Assembly (NCBI RefSeq): GCF_040499845.1
Contig: NZ_CP159342.1
Location: 620,001 to 684,000, forward strand
From: Micromonospora sp. CCTCC AA 2012012
GTDB lineage: Bacteria > Actinomycetota > Actinomycetes > Mycobacteriales > Micromonosporaceae
Reading direction: 5' to 3'
DNA length: 64,000 nt
The notes under the pieces were generated by a model. That model saw only the letters and a list, made by a program, of their open reading frames with translations, was not told where the DNA came from and ran no database searches. Positions within the stretch are counted from its first letter, which is position 1, and the number at the start of each line of letters is the position of its first letter. Made by a program: the position numbers and the translations under genes. Below are positions 31,486 through 42,256 of this stretch, one piece after another.

Positions 31486-31746
31486 ATGCCGATCGCGTTC
31501 GCATACACGTTGATCGTGTTGTTGATCATCACGAGCATCATGCTCACCCTGCTGATCCTGCTGCACCGAGGTAAGGGCGGCGGGATGTCGAGCATGTTCG
31601 GCGGTGGCGTCAGCTCCAGCCTCGCCGGGTCGTCGGTGGCCGAGAAGAACCTCGACCGCTACACCGTCCTGGTGGGGATCGTCTGGTTCGCCTGCATCGT
31701 GGGGATCGGCCTCTGGCTGCGCCTCCAGATGAGCAGCGGGTCCTGA
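31486..31746 (+). CDS. secG: Preprotein translocase subunit SecG
   Basis: 86 aa. Two membrane helices (about 5-25 and 60-80) flank the conserved loop L-H-R-G-K-G-G-G-M-S-S-M-F-G-G-G, diagnostic for SecG. It is the small stimulatory subunit of the SecYEG channel. The ATG at 31486 has GAGAGGA 12 bases upstream. tpiA-secG adjacency is typical of actinobacteria. Two hairpins follow. Confidence 0.95.
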   Translation: MPIAFAYTLIVLLIITSIMLTLLILLHRGKGGGMSSMFGGGVSSSLAGSSVAEKNLDRYTVLVGIVWFACIVGIGLWLRLQMSSGS

Positions 31747-31770
31747 CCGGCGGCGTCAAGGTCGTATCTT

Positions 31771-31804
31771 CTGCGCGCGGTCCGTCACGACGGGCCGCGC
31801 GCAG
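31771..31804 (+). terminator. Hairpin terminator after secG
   Basis: 16-bp inverted repeat with one G-T wobble, 24 nt after the secG stop. The centre leaves only two unpaired bases, so the loop opens by a pair or two. Confidence 0.75.
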
Positions 31805-31830
31805 TGCTTTGTCCGCCGGTGTCGCACGCG

Positions 31831-31861
31831 AAGGGGCCCCTGCCAGTGGCAGGGGCCCCTT
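31831..31861. terminator. Second, bidirectional terminator between secG and pgl
   Basis: Perfect 14-bp GC stem flanked by AA/TT with a 3-nt loop, 10 nt from the pgl stop. It serves the minus-strand pentose phosphate operon and backs up the secG terminator. Confidence 0.88.
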
Positions 31862-31871
31862 CGTCGCAGGA

Positions 31872-32642
31872 TCAGCGGAGGCTGCGCAGGCGGGCCGGCA
31901 CGTCGGCCGCCGCCGCCCGGTCCAGCAGCCAGAGGGTACGGGCGACGCCGTGCGCCCCCGCCGCCGGCAGCTGCACCGGACCCGCCCCGGCCAGCGCCAT
32001 CCCCACCGCCCGGGACTTGTCCGCCCCGCTGGCCACCAGCCAGACCTCCTCGGCGGTGTTGATCGCCGTCAGGGTGAGCGTGGTCCGCACCGGCGGCGGC
32101 TTCGGGCTGCCCCGCACCGCGCTGACCGGCCGGCTGTCGTGGTGCACGGGGTGCTCCGGGAAGACCGACGCCACGTGCCCGTCCTCGCCCACCCCCAGCA
32201 TCAGCACGTCGAAGTGGGGGAGCGCGGCGTGCCCCGGGCGGGCCGCCGTGGCCAGCTCCTCGGCGTACCGGGCGGCGGCCCCCTCGGGGTCGTTGCCGGC
32301 CGGGCCGTCCGAGGCCGGCATCGGGTGGATCCGGGCCGGGTCCAGCGGCACCGCGTCCAGCAGCGCCGCCCGGGCCTGGGTCTCGTTGCGCTCCGGGTCG
32401 CCGGCCGGCAGGAAGCGCTCGTCGCCCCACCAGACGTCGACCCGGGACCAGTCGACGGCGTCGCGGGCCGGCAGCGCCGCCACCGCCCGGTACACCGCTG
32501 CGGCGATCCGCCCGCCGGTCAGCACCACCGAGGCCTGGCCCCGGTCCGCCTGCGCGTCGAGCAGCTTCACCACCAGCCGGGCCGCCACCGCCTGCGCCAG
32601 CAGATCGGCGTCGGCGTGGACGGCGACACTCGCCTCACTCAT
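31872..32642 (-). CDS. pgl: 6-phosphogluconolactonase
   Basis: 256 aa, DevB/SOL family. Signature segments: W-W-G-D-E-R-F-L-P-A-G-D-P-E-R-N (about 70-85) and M-L-G-V-G-E-D-G-H-V-A-S-V-F-P (about 140-155) with the catalytic His region. It hydrolyses the lactone made by glucose-6-phosphate dehydrogenase in the oxidative pentose phosphate pathway. It is the last gene of the minus-strand tkt-tal-pgi-zwf-opcA-pgl block, 84 bases after opcA. Confidence 0.94.
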   Translation of the reverse strand: MSEASVAVHADADLLAQAVAARLVVKLLDAQADRGQASVVLTGGRIAAAVYRAVAALPARDAVDWSRVDVWWGDERFLPAGDPERNETQARAALLDAVPLDPARIHPMPASDGPAGNDPEGAAARYAEELATAARPGHAALPHFDVLMLGVGEDGHVASVFPEHPVHHDSRPVSAVRGSPKPPPVRTTLTLTAINTAEEVWLVASGADKSRAVGMALAGAGPVQLPAAGAHGVARTLWLLDRAAAADVPARLRSLR

Positions 32643-32726
32643 TCGTTGTGCCTTCGTGTTCCGACCGCAACGCGGTCACCTGTCGCTGTCCGGCCGCCGA
32701 GCGGCCCCGTACGCCGTCGACCGCGC

Positions 32727-33743
32727 TCACTCGTGCGCGGTCGCGCCGGCGTGCGCGCTGATCCCCGCCTCGGCTCGCTGGGCGGTCGCCGGGTCCTTCC
32801 ACACGTGCCGCCGGTGGGCGGGGCGCTGGTCCAGCCCGGAGAGGCCGGCGGTGGCGCCCAGCGCCTCCGCGTAGACCTGGTCGGCGTCGAGCCGCCGCAG
32901 CTCCTCGGCCAGCTCGTCACCGAGCGGCCGACGCACCAGCGGCAGCGTCCGGTCGTCCTGGCCGGTACGCCGGAACCGCGCGATGCTGTCGTCCCGGCTC
33001 AGGGTCAACTCGTCGCCGTTGGCGCAGCGCAGCTGCACCTCGCGCATCCGCGGGTATTCGTCGGTGTGCTCCCAGACCGGGTCGATGCCGAGCCGGGCGG
33101 CCAGCCAGCCGCGCATCAGCGCCGCCGTCGGGTCGGTCCGCGGTGCCACCACGGTCGCCTCGGTGACCCGGGCCTGGGTGGTGTCGAACGCCCCGGCGAC
33201 CAGGGTGCGCCACGGGGTGATCCGGGTCCACGCCAGGTCGGTGTCGCCGGGGGCGTAGTCCACCGCCCGCTGCTTCAGCGCCGCGATCGGGTCGGCCGCC
33301 TGCGCCGCGTCGGTGATCCGCCGGTCGGCCACCACGCCGAGGAAGTCGGTCGAGATCTCCACCGGGGGCTCGCCGTGCCACCAGGTCACCACCGGCACGT
33401 CCGGCACCAGCAGCGGCATCACCACCGACTCGGCGTGCAGGGCCAGCCGCCCGTACATCCGGGTGACCACGGCCTCGCACGGGCCGAGCCGGCCGCCGAC
33501 GACGATCTCGGCGTCCAGCCGGTTACGGTCCCGCTCGACGTCGGAGCGGACCACCACGATGATCCGGCACGGGTGGGCGGCCGCCGCGATGGTCGCCGCC
33601 GCCTCCGCCTCCCGGACCTGCTTCTCGTCCGCCACCACGATCAGGGTGAGCGCCATGCCGCTGGCCACCCCGCCGGCGCTGCGCCGCTCGGCGGCGAGCG
33701 CCTTGACCACCTCGTTGCCGGTGGTGTCCCACAAGCCGATCAA
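32727..33743 (-). CDS. opcA: Glucose-6-phosphate dehydrogenase assembly protein OpcA
   Basis: 338 aa. The start M-I-G-L-W-D-T-T-G-N and the segment V-P-D-V-P-V-V-T-W-W-H-G-E-P-P (about 125-140) are typical of OpcA, which allosterically supports glucose-6-phosphate dehydrogenase in actinobacteria and cyanobacteria. I place the start at a TTG (33743) preceded by GGAGGA at 4-5 bases; the open frame continues upstream into zwf without a better initiator. It follows the zwf stop by 22 bases. Confidence 0.9.
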   Translation of the reverse strand: MIGLWDTTGNEVVKALAAERRSAGGVASGMALTLIVVADEKQVREAEAAATIAAAAHPCRIIVVVRSDVERDRNRLDAEIVVGGRLGPCEAVVTRMYGRLALHAESVVMPLLVPDVPVVTWWHGEPPVEISTDFLGVVADRRITDAAQAADPIAALKQRAVDYAPGDTDLAWTRITPWRTLVAGAFDTTQARVTEATVVAPRTDPTAALMRGWLAARLGIDPVWEHTDEYPRMREVQLRCANGDELTLSRDDSIARFRRTGQDDRTLPLVRRPLGDELAEELRRLDADQVYAEALGATAGLSGLDQRPAHRRHVWKDPATAQRAEAGISAHAGATAHE

Positions 33744-33765
33744 CGGATCCTCCAGCTCTGCTCGG

Positions 33766-35280
33766 TCATGCCCGCCGCCAGGCCCGGCCCTCGCGGGCCA
33801 GCATCTCGTCGGCCGCGCGCGGCCCCCACTCACCGGCCCGGTACGGCTCCGGCTTCGTGCCCGTCCAGGCGTGCTCCAGCGGGTCCACGACCTGCCAGCT
33901 CTGCTCCACCTCGGCGGCGTCCGGGAAGAGCGTCCGGTCGCCGATCAGCACGTCCAGCACCAGCCGCTCGTACGCCTCGGGGCTGGACTCGGTGAACGCC
34001 TCGCCGTACTGGAAGTCCATCGCGATGTCGCGGACCTCCATCGTCGTGCCGGGCACCTTGGAGCCGAACTTCAGCACCACGCCCTCGTCCGGCTGGACCC
34101 GGATGACGAGCTGGTTGGGGCCGAGCGACTCCATGTCCGCCGGGTTGAACGGCAGGTGCGGCGCCTTCTTGAACATGATGGCCACCTCGGTGACCCGGCG
34201 GGGCAGCCGCTTGCCGGCGCGGATGTAGAAGGGCACCCCCGCCCAGCGGCGGTTCTGGATGCCGAGCCGGACGGCGACGTACGTCTCGGTGGTCGAGTCG
34301 TCCGGCACGCCCTCCTCGTCCAGGTAGCCGACGGCGCGCTCCCCGCCGACCCAGCCGGGCAGGTACTGGCCGCGGACGGTGTCCCGGGCCACGTCCTTCG
34401 GCACCGTGATGGCCTTGAGCACCTTGAGCTTCTCGGCGCGGATCTCGTCGGCGTCGAAGCTGGTCGGCTCCTCCATCGCCACCAGGGCGAGGAGTTGCAG
34501 CAGGTGGTTCTGGAGCACGTCGCGGGCGGTGCCGACGGTGTCGTAGAAGCCGGCCCGGGTGCCGATGCCGACGTCCTCGGCCATGGTGATCTGCACCGAG
34601 TCGACGTACTTGGAGTTCCACAGCGGCTCGAAGAGGTTGTTGGCGAACCGCAGGGCCAGGATGTTCTGGACCGTCTCCTTGCCCAGGTAGTGGTCGATCC
34701 GGAAGACGTCCTGCCCGGTGAAGACGTCGTCGACCAGGTCGTTGAGCTCCTTCGCGGAGGGCAGGTCGTTGCCGAACGGCTTCTCCACCACGACCCGCCG
34801 CCAGCCGCCGGACTTGGCGTTGTCCGCCATGCCGGTGCGGGCGAGCTGCTTGAGCACCACCGGGAAGGCCGCCGGGGGGATGGAGAAGTAGAAGGCGGCG
34901 TTGCCGGGGATGCCGTGGCTGGTGCGCAGCTCGTCCAGCGTGGTGGCGAGCTGGTCGAAGGCCGCGTCGTCGTCGAACGAGCCGCCGACGAACTTGATGT
35001 TGCCGGCCAGCCGGGCCCAGACCTCGTCCCGCCAGGGGGTGCGGGCGTGCTTGCGGGCCGCCTCGCAGGCCAGGGTCTCGAAGTCACCGTCGCCCCAGTC
35101 CCGCCGGGCGAAGCCCAGGACCACGAAGCCGGGCGGCAGCAGTCCCCGGTTCGCCAGGTCGTAGACCGCCGGCAGCAACTTCTTCCGCGCCAGGTCACCG
35201 GTGACGCCGAAGATCACCAGAGCGCAGGGCTCCGGGATCCGGGGCAGCCGCCGGTCCTGGGGGTCGCGCAGCGGGTTCAA
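33766..35280 (-). CDS. zwf: Glucose-6-phosphate 1-dehydrogenase
   Basis: 504 aa. NADP loop [10 protein letters not shown] (about 25-34) and the substrate/catalytic signature I-D-H-Y-L-G-K-E (about 200) are clear. This is the entry reaction of the oxidative pentose phosphate pathway. The TTG at 35280 is chosen: it has GAGGAGAT five bases upstream and gives the usual family start ([13 protein letters not shown]). ATG 35376 would add 32 low-complexity residues without a ribosome binding site. opcA follows by 22 bases. Confidence 0.95.
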   Translation of the reverse strand: MNPLRDPQDRRLPRIPEPCALVIFGVTGDLARKKLLPAVYDLANRGLLPPGFVVLGFARRDWGDGDFETLACEAARKHARTPWRDEVWARLAGNIKFVGGSFDDDAAFDQLATTLDELRTSHGIPGNAAFYFSIPPAAFPVVLKQLARTGMADNAKSGGWRRVVVEKPFGNDLPSAKELNDLVDDVFTGQDVFRIDHYLGKETVQNILALRFANNLFEPLWNSKYVDSVQITMAEDVGIGTRAGFYDTVGTARDVLQNHLLQLLALVAMEEPTSFDADEIRAEKLKVLKAITVPKDVARDTVRGQYLPGWVGGERAVGYLDEEGVPDDSTTETYVAVRLGIQNRRWAGVPFYIRAGKRLPRRVTEVAIMFKKAPHLPFNPADMESLGPNQLVIRVQPDEGVVLKFGSKVPGTTMEVRDIAMDFQYGEAFTESSPEAYERLVLDVLIGDRTLFPDAAEVEQSWQVVDPLEHAWTGTKPEPYRAGEWGPRAADEMLAREGRAWRRA

Positions 35281-35383
35281 CGTATCTCCTCGATTCGCGA
35301 CTGCGGGGTTCGCGGCACCGGCTCGCTCGTCGCGCTCACCGGTGTCCCCTTGCCCCGCGGGGTTCGTCTCGTCCATCGTCACG

Positions 35384-37024
35384 TCAGTGCCGTCCGGCCG
35401 CAACGAGGAGCTGGGCGATGCCGGCCGCCCGGTCGGTCAGGTGCAGTCGCAGCACCGGTCGGTCCCGGTCGGCGAGGGCCTGCCGGTCGCCGGCGGCCTG
35501 CGCCGCCTGAAGCTCCCCGAAGGTGTACGGACGGCCGGGCACCGGCAGATCATCGGCGACCGCGCCGGTCAGCTGAAGATGGCTGCCGACGGCGGGACCG
35601 CCCTTGTGGTACTGGCCGGTGGAGTGCAGGTAGCGGGGGCCCCACCCGAAGGTCACCGGCCGGGCGGTGGCCGCGGCGAGCAGCGGGCGCAGGCCGGCCA
35701 CGTCGGCGTCCGCGTACCGGTCGAGGTACGCCGACACCGCCAGGTAGCCGTCGTCGCCGAGCCCGTCGAGCAGCCACCGCAGCAGGCCGGCCAGGTCGCC
35801 GGGGGCGCCCGCCGGGGCGTACGCCTCGATCGCGCCCTCGGTGAACGACGGCGTCTCGGCCGGGGGACCGGCGGCCAGCAGGCGGGCGGTGTTGTCCTTG
35901 CTCTCCGCGACGTTCGGCTGGTCGAACGGGTCGACCCCGAGCACCGCGCAGGCGACGGCGGTGGCGTACTCCCAGGTCAGGAACTGGGCGCCGAGCGGCC
36001 CGTTGACCGCGACGTCCGCGCCGCCGCCCCCCGGCACGTCACCGGCCGGCAGCGCGCCGCCGTAGGCGACGGTGAGCACGCCGGGACCGGTCGCGCCGGG
36101 CGCCTGCGGGGACTCGACGACGACCGGCAGCAGGCCGAGGCCGGCCTTGCCGGTGGACTCGGCGAGCAGCTGTTCGACCCAGTCGCCCAGCCCGTCCAGG
36201 CCGGTGCCGTCGTCGACCAGCGCGACGGTGTCCCGGCCGGTGGTGGCCGCCGCGCCGAGCGCCGCGCCCAGGGCCAGTGCCGGGTTGTCCCGGTCCCGGC
36301 CCAACGATTCGCCCAGCGCCTCGGCGTCGTCGAGCAGCTCCATCACCGGCACCCCGGCCAGCGCCGCCGGGACCAGGCCGAACGCGGTCAGCGCCGAGTA
36401 CCGGCCGCCCACCTCCGGATCGGCGGGGATGGTCACCACGCCCAGCTCGGCGGCGATCGCCGCCAACGGCGAGCCGGGGTCGGTGACCACCACGACGTGC
36501 CGGGCGGCCTCCGCCTCGGTCATCCCCGCGTCGAGGAAGGCCTGCCAGTAGGCCCGCCGGTGGCTGTCGGTCTCCACCGTCGTGCCGGACTTGCTGGAGA
36601 TCACCACGACGGTGCGCTCCAGCCGGTCGGCCAGCGCCGCGCGGACCTGCCCCGGGTCGGTGGTGTCCAGCACGGTCAGCGGGCGGCCCAGGGCGCGGGC
36701 GATCACCTCGGAGGCCAGCGAGGAGCCGCCCATCCCGGCGAGCACCACGTGGTCCAGGTCGGCCAGCTCGTCGATCAGCTCGGCGAGCTGGGGGAGCAGC
36801 TCTCGGCTGCGCAGGTGGGTGTCCAGCCAGCCGAGCCGGGTCCGGGCCCCGTCCTGCGCCGCCGGTCCCCACAGGGTGGGGTCCTTCGCGGCGAGCCGGC
36901 CGGGGACGTCCCGCTCCACCAGGGCCGCCCGGACGGACGCCGGCGCGGACCGGTCGACCGGGTCCGCGCCGTACACGGCCAGCCCGGCCGCCGCGTCCAC
37001 CGGGCCGGTCAGCAGGTCGCTCAT
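35384..37024 (-). CDS. pgi: Glucose-6-phosphate isomerase
   Basis: 546 aa, actinobacterial type. The sugar-phosphate-binding motif S-K-S-G-T-T-V-E-T (about 155) and [11 protein letters not shown] (about 215), then [13 protein letters not shown] (about 390), are conserved. It links glycolysis and the pentose phosphate pathway. ATG 37024 gives M-S-D-L-L; a 20-codon Arg/Pro-rich extension from 37084 is rejected. In M. tuberculosis pgi lies elsewhere, so its position between tal and zwf is a lineage difference. Confidence 0.93.
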   Translation of the reverse strand: MSDLLTGPVDAAAGLAVYGADPVDRSAPASVRAALVERDVPGRLAAKDPTLWGPAAQDGARTRLGWLDTHLRSRELLPQLAELIDELADLDHVVLAGMGGSSLASEVIARALGRPLTVLDTTDPGQVRAALADRLERTVVVISSKSGTTVETDSHRRAYWQAFLDAGMTEAEAARHVVVVTDPGSPLAAIAAELGVVTIPADPEVGGRYSALTAFGLVPAALAGVPVMELLDDAEALGESLGRDRDNPALALGAALGAAATTGRDTVALVDDGTGLDGLGDWVEQLLAESTGKAGLGLLPVVVESPQAPGATGPGVLTVAYGGALPAGDVPGGGGADVAVNGPLGAQFLTWEYATAVACAVLGVDPFDQPNVAESKDNTARLLAAGPPAETPSFTEGAIEAYAPAGAPGDLAGLLRWLLDGLGDDGYLAVSAYLDRYADADVAGLRPLLAAATARPVTFGWGPRYLHSTGQYHKGGPAVGSHLQLTGAVADDLPVPGRPYTFGELQAAQAAGDRQALADRDRPVLRLHLTDRAAGIAQLLVAAGRH

Positions 37025-37097
37025 GTCGCCACCGGACCGGGCCGGACGACGGCGGGGCGCGCCCCGGGAGACCCCGGGGCGCATCCGACGCCGATCG

Positions 37098-38276
37098 TCA
37101 CGCGTTGCCCCCGGCCTGCTGGGCGGCCTGCGCGTTGCCCTTGGCGGCCCGGCCCGGCTTGCCGGTGCCCTTGGCCGCCTCGGTCAGCGACTTCTTCACC
37201 CCGTCGAGCAGCTCCAGCCAGCTCGCCTCGAACTTCTCCACGCCCTCGCGCTCCAGGGTGGCGATCACGTCGGCCATGTCCACGCCGACGGCCTGGAGGT
37301 CGGTGAAGACCTTCCGGGCCTCGTCGTACGAGCCGGTGATGGTGTCGCCCCGGGTCTCGCCGTGGTCGGCGTACGCGTGGATGACCGACTCCGGCATGGT
37401 GTTGACCGTGCCGGGGGCGATCAGCTCCTCGACGTAGATCACGTCCCGGTAGTCCGGGTTCTTCGTCGAGGTGGAGGCCCAGAGCGGGCGCTGCGGGTGG
37501 GCGCCGGCGTCGGCCAGGGCCTGCCAGCGCGACGAGGAGAAGACCTCGCTGTAGCGCTCGTACGCCAGCTTGGCGTTGGCGATCGCGGCCTTGCCACGCA
37601 GCGCCTTCGCCTCGTCGGAGCCGATCTTCTCCAGCCGCTTGTCGACCTCGCTGTCGACGCGGGAGACGAAGAACGAGGCGACCGAGCCGATCTTGGACAG
37701 GTCGTGCCCGTTCGCCTTCGCCTGCTCCAGGCCGGCGAGGAAGGCCTCCATGACCGCCGAGTAGCGGTCCAGCCCGAAGATCAGCGTCACGTTGACGCTG
37801 ATCCCCTCGGCCAGAGTCGCCGTGATCGCCGGCAGGCCCTCCTCGGTCGCCGGGATCTTGATGAAGAGGTTCGGCCGGTCGACCAGCCACCAGAGCGCCT
37901 TCGCCTCGGCGACGGTCTTCTCCGACTCGTGGGCCAGCCGCGGGTCGACCTCGATCGAGACCCGGCCGTCCACCCCGGCGCTGCCGTCGTACGACGGGCG
38001 CATCACGTCGCAGGCCCAGCGCACGTCGTACGTCGTGAGCATGCGGACCGCCTCCTCGACCTCCAGGCCACGGGTGGCCAGGTCCTTCAGCTGCCAGCTG
38101 TACTCGTCGGCGTCGCTGAGCGCCTTCGCGAAGATCGTCGGGTTGGTGGTCACGCCGGCCACGTGGCACTCGCGGCGGAGCTGGTCCAGCCCGCCGGAGC
38201 TCAGCCGTACCCGGGAAAGGTCGTCGAGCCAGACCGCCACACCCGCGGCGGTGAGTTCGCTCAGCTTGTCCGTCAT
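37098..38276 (-). CDS. tal: Transaldolase
   Basis: 392 aa, actinobacterial long form. N-terminal [19 protein letters not shown] (about 45-55) and the [10 protein letters not shown] strand are typical. The Schiff-base Lys is expected in the F-I-K-I-P-A-T-E segment; [12 protein letters not shown] is a second conserved loop. It transfers dihydroxyacetone units between sugar phosphates. The ATG at 38276 has GGGGAG ten bases upstream; the in-frame GTG at 38285 is too close to it. The C-terminus has a Lys/Gly/Ala-rich tail. Confidence 0.95.
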   Translation of the reverse strand: MTDKLSELTAAGVAVWLDDLSRVRLSSGGLDQLRRECHVAGVTTNPTIFAKALSDADEYSWQLKDLATRGLEVEEAVRMLTTYDVRWACDVMRPSYDGSAGVDGRVSIEVDPRLAHESEKTVAEAKALWWLVDRPNLFIKIPATEEGLPAITATLAEGISVNVTLIFGLDRYSAVMEAFLAGLEQAKANGHDLSKIGSVASFFVSRVDSEVDKRLEKIGSDEAKALRGKAAIANAKLAYERYSEVFSSSRWQALADAGAHPQRPLWASTSTKNPDYRDVIYVEELIAPGTVNTMPESVIHAYADHGETRGDTITGSYDEARKVFTDLQAVGVDMADVIATLEREGVEKFEASWLELLDGVKKSLTEAAKGTGKPGRAAKGNAQAAQQAGGNA

Positions 38277-38292
38277 GCCGTCCACGCTCCCC

Positions 38293-40431
38293 TCAGTTGC
38301 CGGTCGTGAAACCGGTGATGTCGCCCACCCGGGTCAGCGCCGCGTGCGCGGCGGCCACGATCCGGTCGGGGGTGAACCCGAACTGCTCGAAGAGCACGGT
38401 GTGCGGGGCGCTCGCGCCGTAGTGCTCCAGGCTCACGCTCTCGCCGCTGTCGCCGACGATCCCGCGCCAGGACATCGCGATGCCCGCCTCCACGCTCACC
38501 CGTGCCTTTACCCCGCGCGGCAGCACCGACTCCCGGTACGCCTCGTCCTGCTCGTAGAACCACTCCTGGCAGGGCATCGAGACGACCCGGGTGGGGGTGC
38601 CGTCGGCCTCCAGCCGCTCCCGGGCGGTGAGGCAGAGCTGCACCTCGGAGCCGGTGCCGACGATGATCACCTGCGGCTTGCCGTTGGACGCCTCGGCCAG
38701 CACGTAACCGCCCTTGGCGGTGCCCTCGGCGGGACCGAACTGCTCCCGGTCGATGGTCGGCAGCGGCTGGCGGGACAGCGCCAGCGCGGTCGGCCGGTCG
38801 GTGTGCTCCAGCGCCTGCCGCCACGCCCACGCGGTCTCGTTGGCGTCGGCCGGGCGGACCACGTCCAGGCCGGGGATGGCCCGCAGCGCGGTCAGGTGCT
38901 CCACCGGCTGGTGGGTCGGGCCGTCCTCGCCGAGGCCGATCGAGTCGTGCGTCCAGACGTACGTCACCGGGAGCTTCATCAGCGCCGCGAGCCGGACGGA
39001 CGGGCGCATGTAGTCGCTGAAGACCAGGAACGTGCCGCCGTACACCCGGGTGCCGCCGTGCAGGGCGATGCCGTTGAGGATCGCGCCCATGGCGTGCTCA
39101 CGGATGCCGAAGTGCAGGGTGCGGCCGTACTCGTCGCCCGGGAAGTCCTTGGTGGCGTGCACCGCCGGGATGAAGGACGGCTCGCCCTTCATGGTGGTGT
39201 TGTTGCTCTCCGCCAGGTCGGCCGAGCCGCCCCAGAGTTCGGGCAGGACCGGCGCCAGGGCCTCCAGCACCTTGCCGGAGGCGGCCCGGGTGGCCACGCC
39301 CTTCGCGTCGGTCGGGAAGGTGGGCAGCGCGTCGGTCCAGCCCTGCGGCAGCTGCCGGACGGCCATCCGGTCCCAGAGCGCCTTGCGCTCCGGGTTGGCC
39401 TTCGCCCACGCGTCGAAGGCGGTGGTCCACGCGGCCTGCGCCTCGGCGCCCCGCTCCAGCACCTTCCGGGCGTGCCCGAGAACCTCCTCGTCGACCTGGA
39501 AGGTCTGCTGCGGGTCGAAGCCGAGGATCTCCTTGGTGGCCTTCACCTCGTCCGCGCCGAGCGCGGAGCCGTGGATCTTGCCGGTGTTCTTCTTGTTCGG
39601 CGCGGGCCAGCCGATGATGGTGCGCAGCGCGACGAACGAGGGACGGTTCGTCTCGGCCTTCGCGGCCAGCAGCGCCTGGTGGAGCGCCTCGACGTCCTCG
39701 TGGTAGTCGTCCTGGTCGGCGTCGCCGCGCCGCCAGTCGACGGTCTGCACGTGCCAGCCGTACGCCTCGTAGCGGGCCGCGACGTCCTCGCTCTTGGCGA
39801 TCCGGGTGTCGTCCTCGATCGAGATCTCGTTGTCGTCGTAGATCACGCAGAGGTTGCCCAGCTGCTGGTGCCCGGCGAGCGCGCTGACCTCGTGGGAGAT
39901 GCCCTCCTCGATGTCACCGTCGGAGGCGATGCACCAGATGTCGTGCCGGAACGGCGAGTCGGCGCGGTCCGGGTCCGGATCGAAGAGGCCGCGCTCGCGG
40001 CGGGCCGCCATCGCCATGCCGACCGCGTTGCCCAGGCCCTGGCCGAGCGGGCCGGTGGTGGTCTCCACGCCCGGGGTGTGCCCGTGCTCGGGGTGACCGG
40101 GGGTGAGCGAGCCCCACTGCCGCAGCGACTTGAGGTCGTCCAGGGCGAGCGGGTAGCCGGAGAGGAAGAGCTGGATGTAGAGGGTCAGGCTGGAGTGCCC
40201 GGCGGAGAGCACGAACCGGTCCCGGCCCGGCCAGTTCGGGTCGGCCGGGTTGTGCCGCATGACCCGGTTGAAGAGCAGGTACGCCGCGGGCGCGAGGCTC
40301 ATCGCGGTGCCGGGATGGCCGTTGCCGGATTTCTCGACGGCGTCCATGGCCAGTACGCGGACGGTGTCGACGGCCCGGCGGTCGAGGTCGGACCAGTTGA
40401 GTGCGGGTTGCTCGGGTCGGTTGGCAGCCAC
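38293..40431 (-). CDS. tkt: Transketolase
   Basis: 712 aa. The thiamine diphosphate motif G-D-G-D-I-E-E-G...D-D-N-E-I-S-I (about 155-190), N-terminal [11 protein letters not shown], and H-S-S-L-T-L-Y are present, followed by Pyr and C-terminal domains. It transfers two-carbon units in the non-oxidative pentose phosphate pathway. The GTG start has GAGGAG 10 bases upstream. First gene of the minus-strand block; a TAGGGT -10 candidate precedes it. tal follows by 16 bases. Confidence 0.97.
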   Translation of the reverse strand: MAANRPEQPALNWSDLDRRAVDTVRVLAMDAVEKSGNGHPGTAMSLAPAAYLLFNRVMRHNPADPNWPGRDRFVLSAGHSSLTLYIQLFLSGYPLALDDLKSLRQWGSLTPGHPEHGHTPGVETTTGPLGQGLGNAVGMAMAARRERGLFDPDPDRADSPFRHDIWCIASDGDIEEGISHEVSALAGHQQLGNLCVIYDDNEISIEDDTRIAKSEDVAARYEAYGWHVQTVDWRRGDADQDDYHEDVEALHQALLAAKAETNRPSFVALRTIIGWPAPNKKNTGKIHGSALGADEVKATKEILGFDPQQTFQVDEEVLGHARKVLERGAEAQAAWTTAFDAWAKANPERKALWDRMAVRQLPQGWTDALPTFPTDAKGVATRAASGKVLEALAPVLPELWGGSADLAESNNTTMKGEPSFIPAVHATKDFPGDEYGRTLHFGIREHAMGAILNGIALHGGTRVYGGTFLVFSDYMRPSVRLAALMKLPVTYVWTHDSIGLGEDGPTHQPVEHLTALRAIPGLDVVRPADANETAWAWRQALEHTDRPTALALSRQPLPTIDREQFGPAEGTAKGGYVLAEASNGKPQVIIVGTGSEVQLCLTARERLEADGTPTRVVSMPCQEWFYEQDEAYRESVLPRGVKARVSVEAGIAMSWRGIVGDSGESVSLEHYGASAPHTVLFEQFGFTPDRIVAAAHAALTRVGDITGFTTGN

Positions 40432-40474
40432 GATGGTTGTGCTCCTCGGCAGATGGGCGGAACCCTCACTGATG

Positions 40475-40480
40475 ACCCTA
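40475..40480 (-). promoter_or_regulatory. Candidate -10 box (TAGGGT) of the tkt-tal-pgi-zwf-opcA-pgl block
   Basis: On the minus strand TAGGGT lies 43 bases before the tkt start. No strong -35 box is seen. Confidence 0.4.
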
Positions 40481-40698
40481 TCGAGCGGTCCTAAACGTCC
40501 GCCCGGGGATCACCGCATGCTCTTCGGCAGGTCTCCGGCGGCATCGGCCCTTGCGCCGCGACTGTGACGCCCCGCACCGTTGTCGGGTCGCCCGGGCAGC
40601 ACAAACGACGACGCGTAGTGTGTGGGGCGGTGTGTGGACCCCGACGGGTTCCGACCGACCCCGATCTCCCCCCTGCCGATGCCGGAAGGTGGCAATCC

Positions 40699-41658
40699 GT
40701 GAGCATGATCACCGAGCGCCCCGTCAGCAACCCTGCCGGGCAGCCGCCGGTGCGCACGGGGGCCGCGGTGCCGGCGACCGGGCGGCGGGACGTCCGCGCG
40801 GTCGTCTCGGCGTACGTGGCGCTGACCAAGCCCCGGATCGTCGAGCTGCTGCTGGTGACCACGGTGCCGGCCATGATGCTCGCCGACGGCGGCATGCCGT
40901 CGCTGTGGCTGGTGGCCGTGGTGCTGATCGGCGGCTCGCTGGCGGCCGGCGCGGCCAGCGTCATCAACTGCTACATCGACCGGGACATCGACCAGTTGAT
41001 GCGGCGCACCAAGCGCCGCCCGCTGCCGGCGCACACCGTGTCGCCGCGCAACGCGCTGGTCTTCGGGCTGGTGCTCGCCGTGGTCTCGGTGGCGCTGATG
41101 GCCGTGGCCACCAACTGGCTGGCGGCCGGGCTGACCCTGGCGGCGATCGCCTACTACGACCTCGTCTACACGCTCTGGCTCAAGCGGACCACCGCCGCGA
41201 ACACCTTCTGGGGCGGGGCGTGCGGGGCGGCGCCGGTGCTGATCGGCTGGGCCGCGGTCACCGGCTCGCTGTCGCCGGCCGCGTGGGGGCTCTTCGCGGT
41301 GGTCTTCTTCTGGCAGATGCCGCACTTCTACGCGCTGGCCATCAAGTACAAGGCGGACTACGCCCGGGCGGGCATCCCGATGCTGCCGGTGGTGGCGTCG
41401 GTGCGCCGGGTCAACACCGAGATCATCGTCTTCTCGTGGCTGACCCTGCTCTCCTCGCTCGCCGTCTGGCCGCTGGGGATGAGCCCGATCTACGGGGTCA
41501 CCGCGCTCGTGGTGGGCGGCATCTTCGTGGTGGAGGCGCACAAGCTCTGCCGGCGGGCGGCCCGGGGCGAGGCGGTCAAGCCGATGCGGCTGTTCCACTG
41601 GTCCACCACGTACCTGACGATCCTCTTCGCCGCGGTGGCGCTCGACGCGCTGCTCTGA
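40699..41658 (+). CDS. ctaB: Protoheme IX farnesyltransferase (heme O synthase)
   Basis: 319 aa UbiA-family membrane protein with about nine helices. The two Asp-rich prenyl-diphosphate motifs are N-C-Y-I-D-R-D-I-D (about 95) and the [10 protein letters not shown] loop, with [13 protein letters not shown] conserved for CtaB. It farnesylates heme B to heme O for cytochrome c oxidase. GTG 40699 is preferred because GGAAGGTGG is six bases upstream; ATG 40705 is the alternative. Divergent from tkt, as in M. tuberculosis. Confidence 0.95.
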   Translation: MSMITERPVSNPAGQPPVRTGAAVPATGRRDVRAVVSAYVALTKPRIVELLLVTTVPAMMLADGGMPSLWLVAVVLIGGSLAAGAASVINCYIDRDIDQLMRRTKRRPLPAHTVSPRNALVFGLVLAVVSVALMAVATNWLAAGLTLAAIAYYDLVYTLWLKRTTAANTFWGGACGAAPVLIGWAAVTGSLSPAAWGLFAVVFFWQMPHFYALAIKYKADYARAGIPMLPVVASVRRVNTEIIVFSWLTLLSSLAVWPLGMSPIYGVTALVVGGIFVVEAHKLCRRAARGEAVKPMRLFHWSTTYLTILFAAVALDALL

Positions 41659-41911
41659 GCGGCCGGGGCGCGGTACCGGAAGTGGCCGGATCTCCGCAGG
41701 TCCGGGATTTCATCAGAATTTTTTTCGCCCTGAGTTCAGGTGGCTCAAGTCGGACAGATTGTGACGATCTCCCCCGCCCGTTTCGCCCTTCCTTATCCGG
41801 ACATGCCCGGTCAAATTACCTGCGGTCTTCCTTAAACCAACAGGTAATTGGCATCACAAATAGTTCATGGTTCTCGCACATACGGGTGGGACTCTGCTTA
41901 GGCTTCGCGTC
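41659..41911. other. AT-rich intergenic region with a 9-bp inverted repeat
   Basis: This 253-bp gap is visibly poorer in GC than the rest of the window, with a T7 run near 41725. It contains a perfect inverted repeat, AATTACCTG (41815-41823) and CAGGTAATT (41842-41850), 49 bases before the -10 box of the next gene. Confidence 0.7.
41899..41904 (+). promoter_or_regulatory. -10 box (TAGGCT) of a leaderless promoter
   Basis: TAGGCT ends 7 nt before the ATG at 41912. The inverted repeat 41815-41850 lies upstream and could bind an activator. Confidence 0.55.
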
Positions 41912-42247
41912 ATGGCAGATGGTTCCGATACGACGCTGACGGCTCAGCAGGCCGCCCCCGCCCAGGCCCCCAACGGTCTGGTTTCGGGCATCAAGTCGTT
42001 CGCCGCCGGTCACGGCGGGGCGAAGGCGGTCATCGAGTACGTCGGCAAGCGCGGTGCGCGAATCGTCCTCGTGGGTGAGGACGGCGCGTGGGCCGACCAG
42101 TTCGCGGACGACACCGTCGTCGCGCGGCAGGCCTGCGCCACGGCGGGGGTCACCGTCGAGAACACCTGGGAGCGGGAACTGATGGACCAGATGCGTCCGA
42201 GCAACGACCTGTGGCGGTCGATGGCCCGGCGCACGATGGCCCGTTAG
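41912..42247 (+). CDS. Conserved small hypothetical protein (111 aa)
   Basis: Not recognised. The N-terminal 25 residues are Ala/Gln/Thr-rich and flexible. The middle looks globular: I-K-S-F-A-A-G-H-G-G-A-K-A-V-I-E-Y-V, a strand R-I-V-L-V-G-E-D-G, then an A-D-x-F-A-D-D-T helix. The C-terminus ends in R-S-M-A-R-R-T-M-A-R. No signal peptide, membrane segment or metal motif. The ATG is seven bases after a -10 box; the longer frame from 41867 is rejected. Its TAG stop is nine bases before an ATP-grasp gene in the same frame, so the two are probably co-transcribed. Confidence 0.75.
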   Translation: MADGSDTTLTAQQAAPAQAPNGLVSGIKSFAAGHGGAKAVIEYVGKRGARIVLVGEDGAWADQFADDTVVARQACATAGVTVENTWERELMDQMRPSNDLWRSMARRTMAR

Positions 42248-42256
42248 ACACATAAA

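Noticed and set aside
35281..35403. N-terminal extension of zwf to ATG 35376 or further
   Set aside because: Adds a low-complexity tail absent from the family and lacks a ribosome binding site, while the TTG at 35280 has a good one.
37792..40494. A 900-codon plus-strand frame over tal and tkt
   Set aside because: Antisense shadow of two certain genes; no motif.
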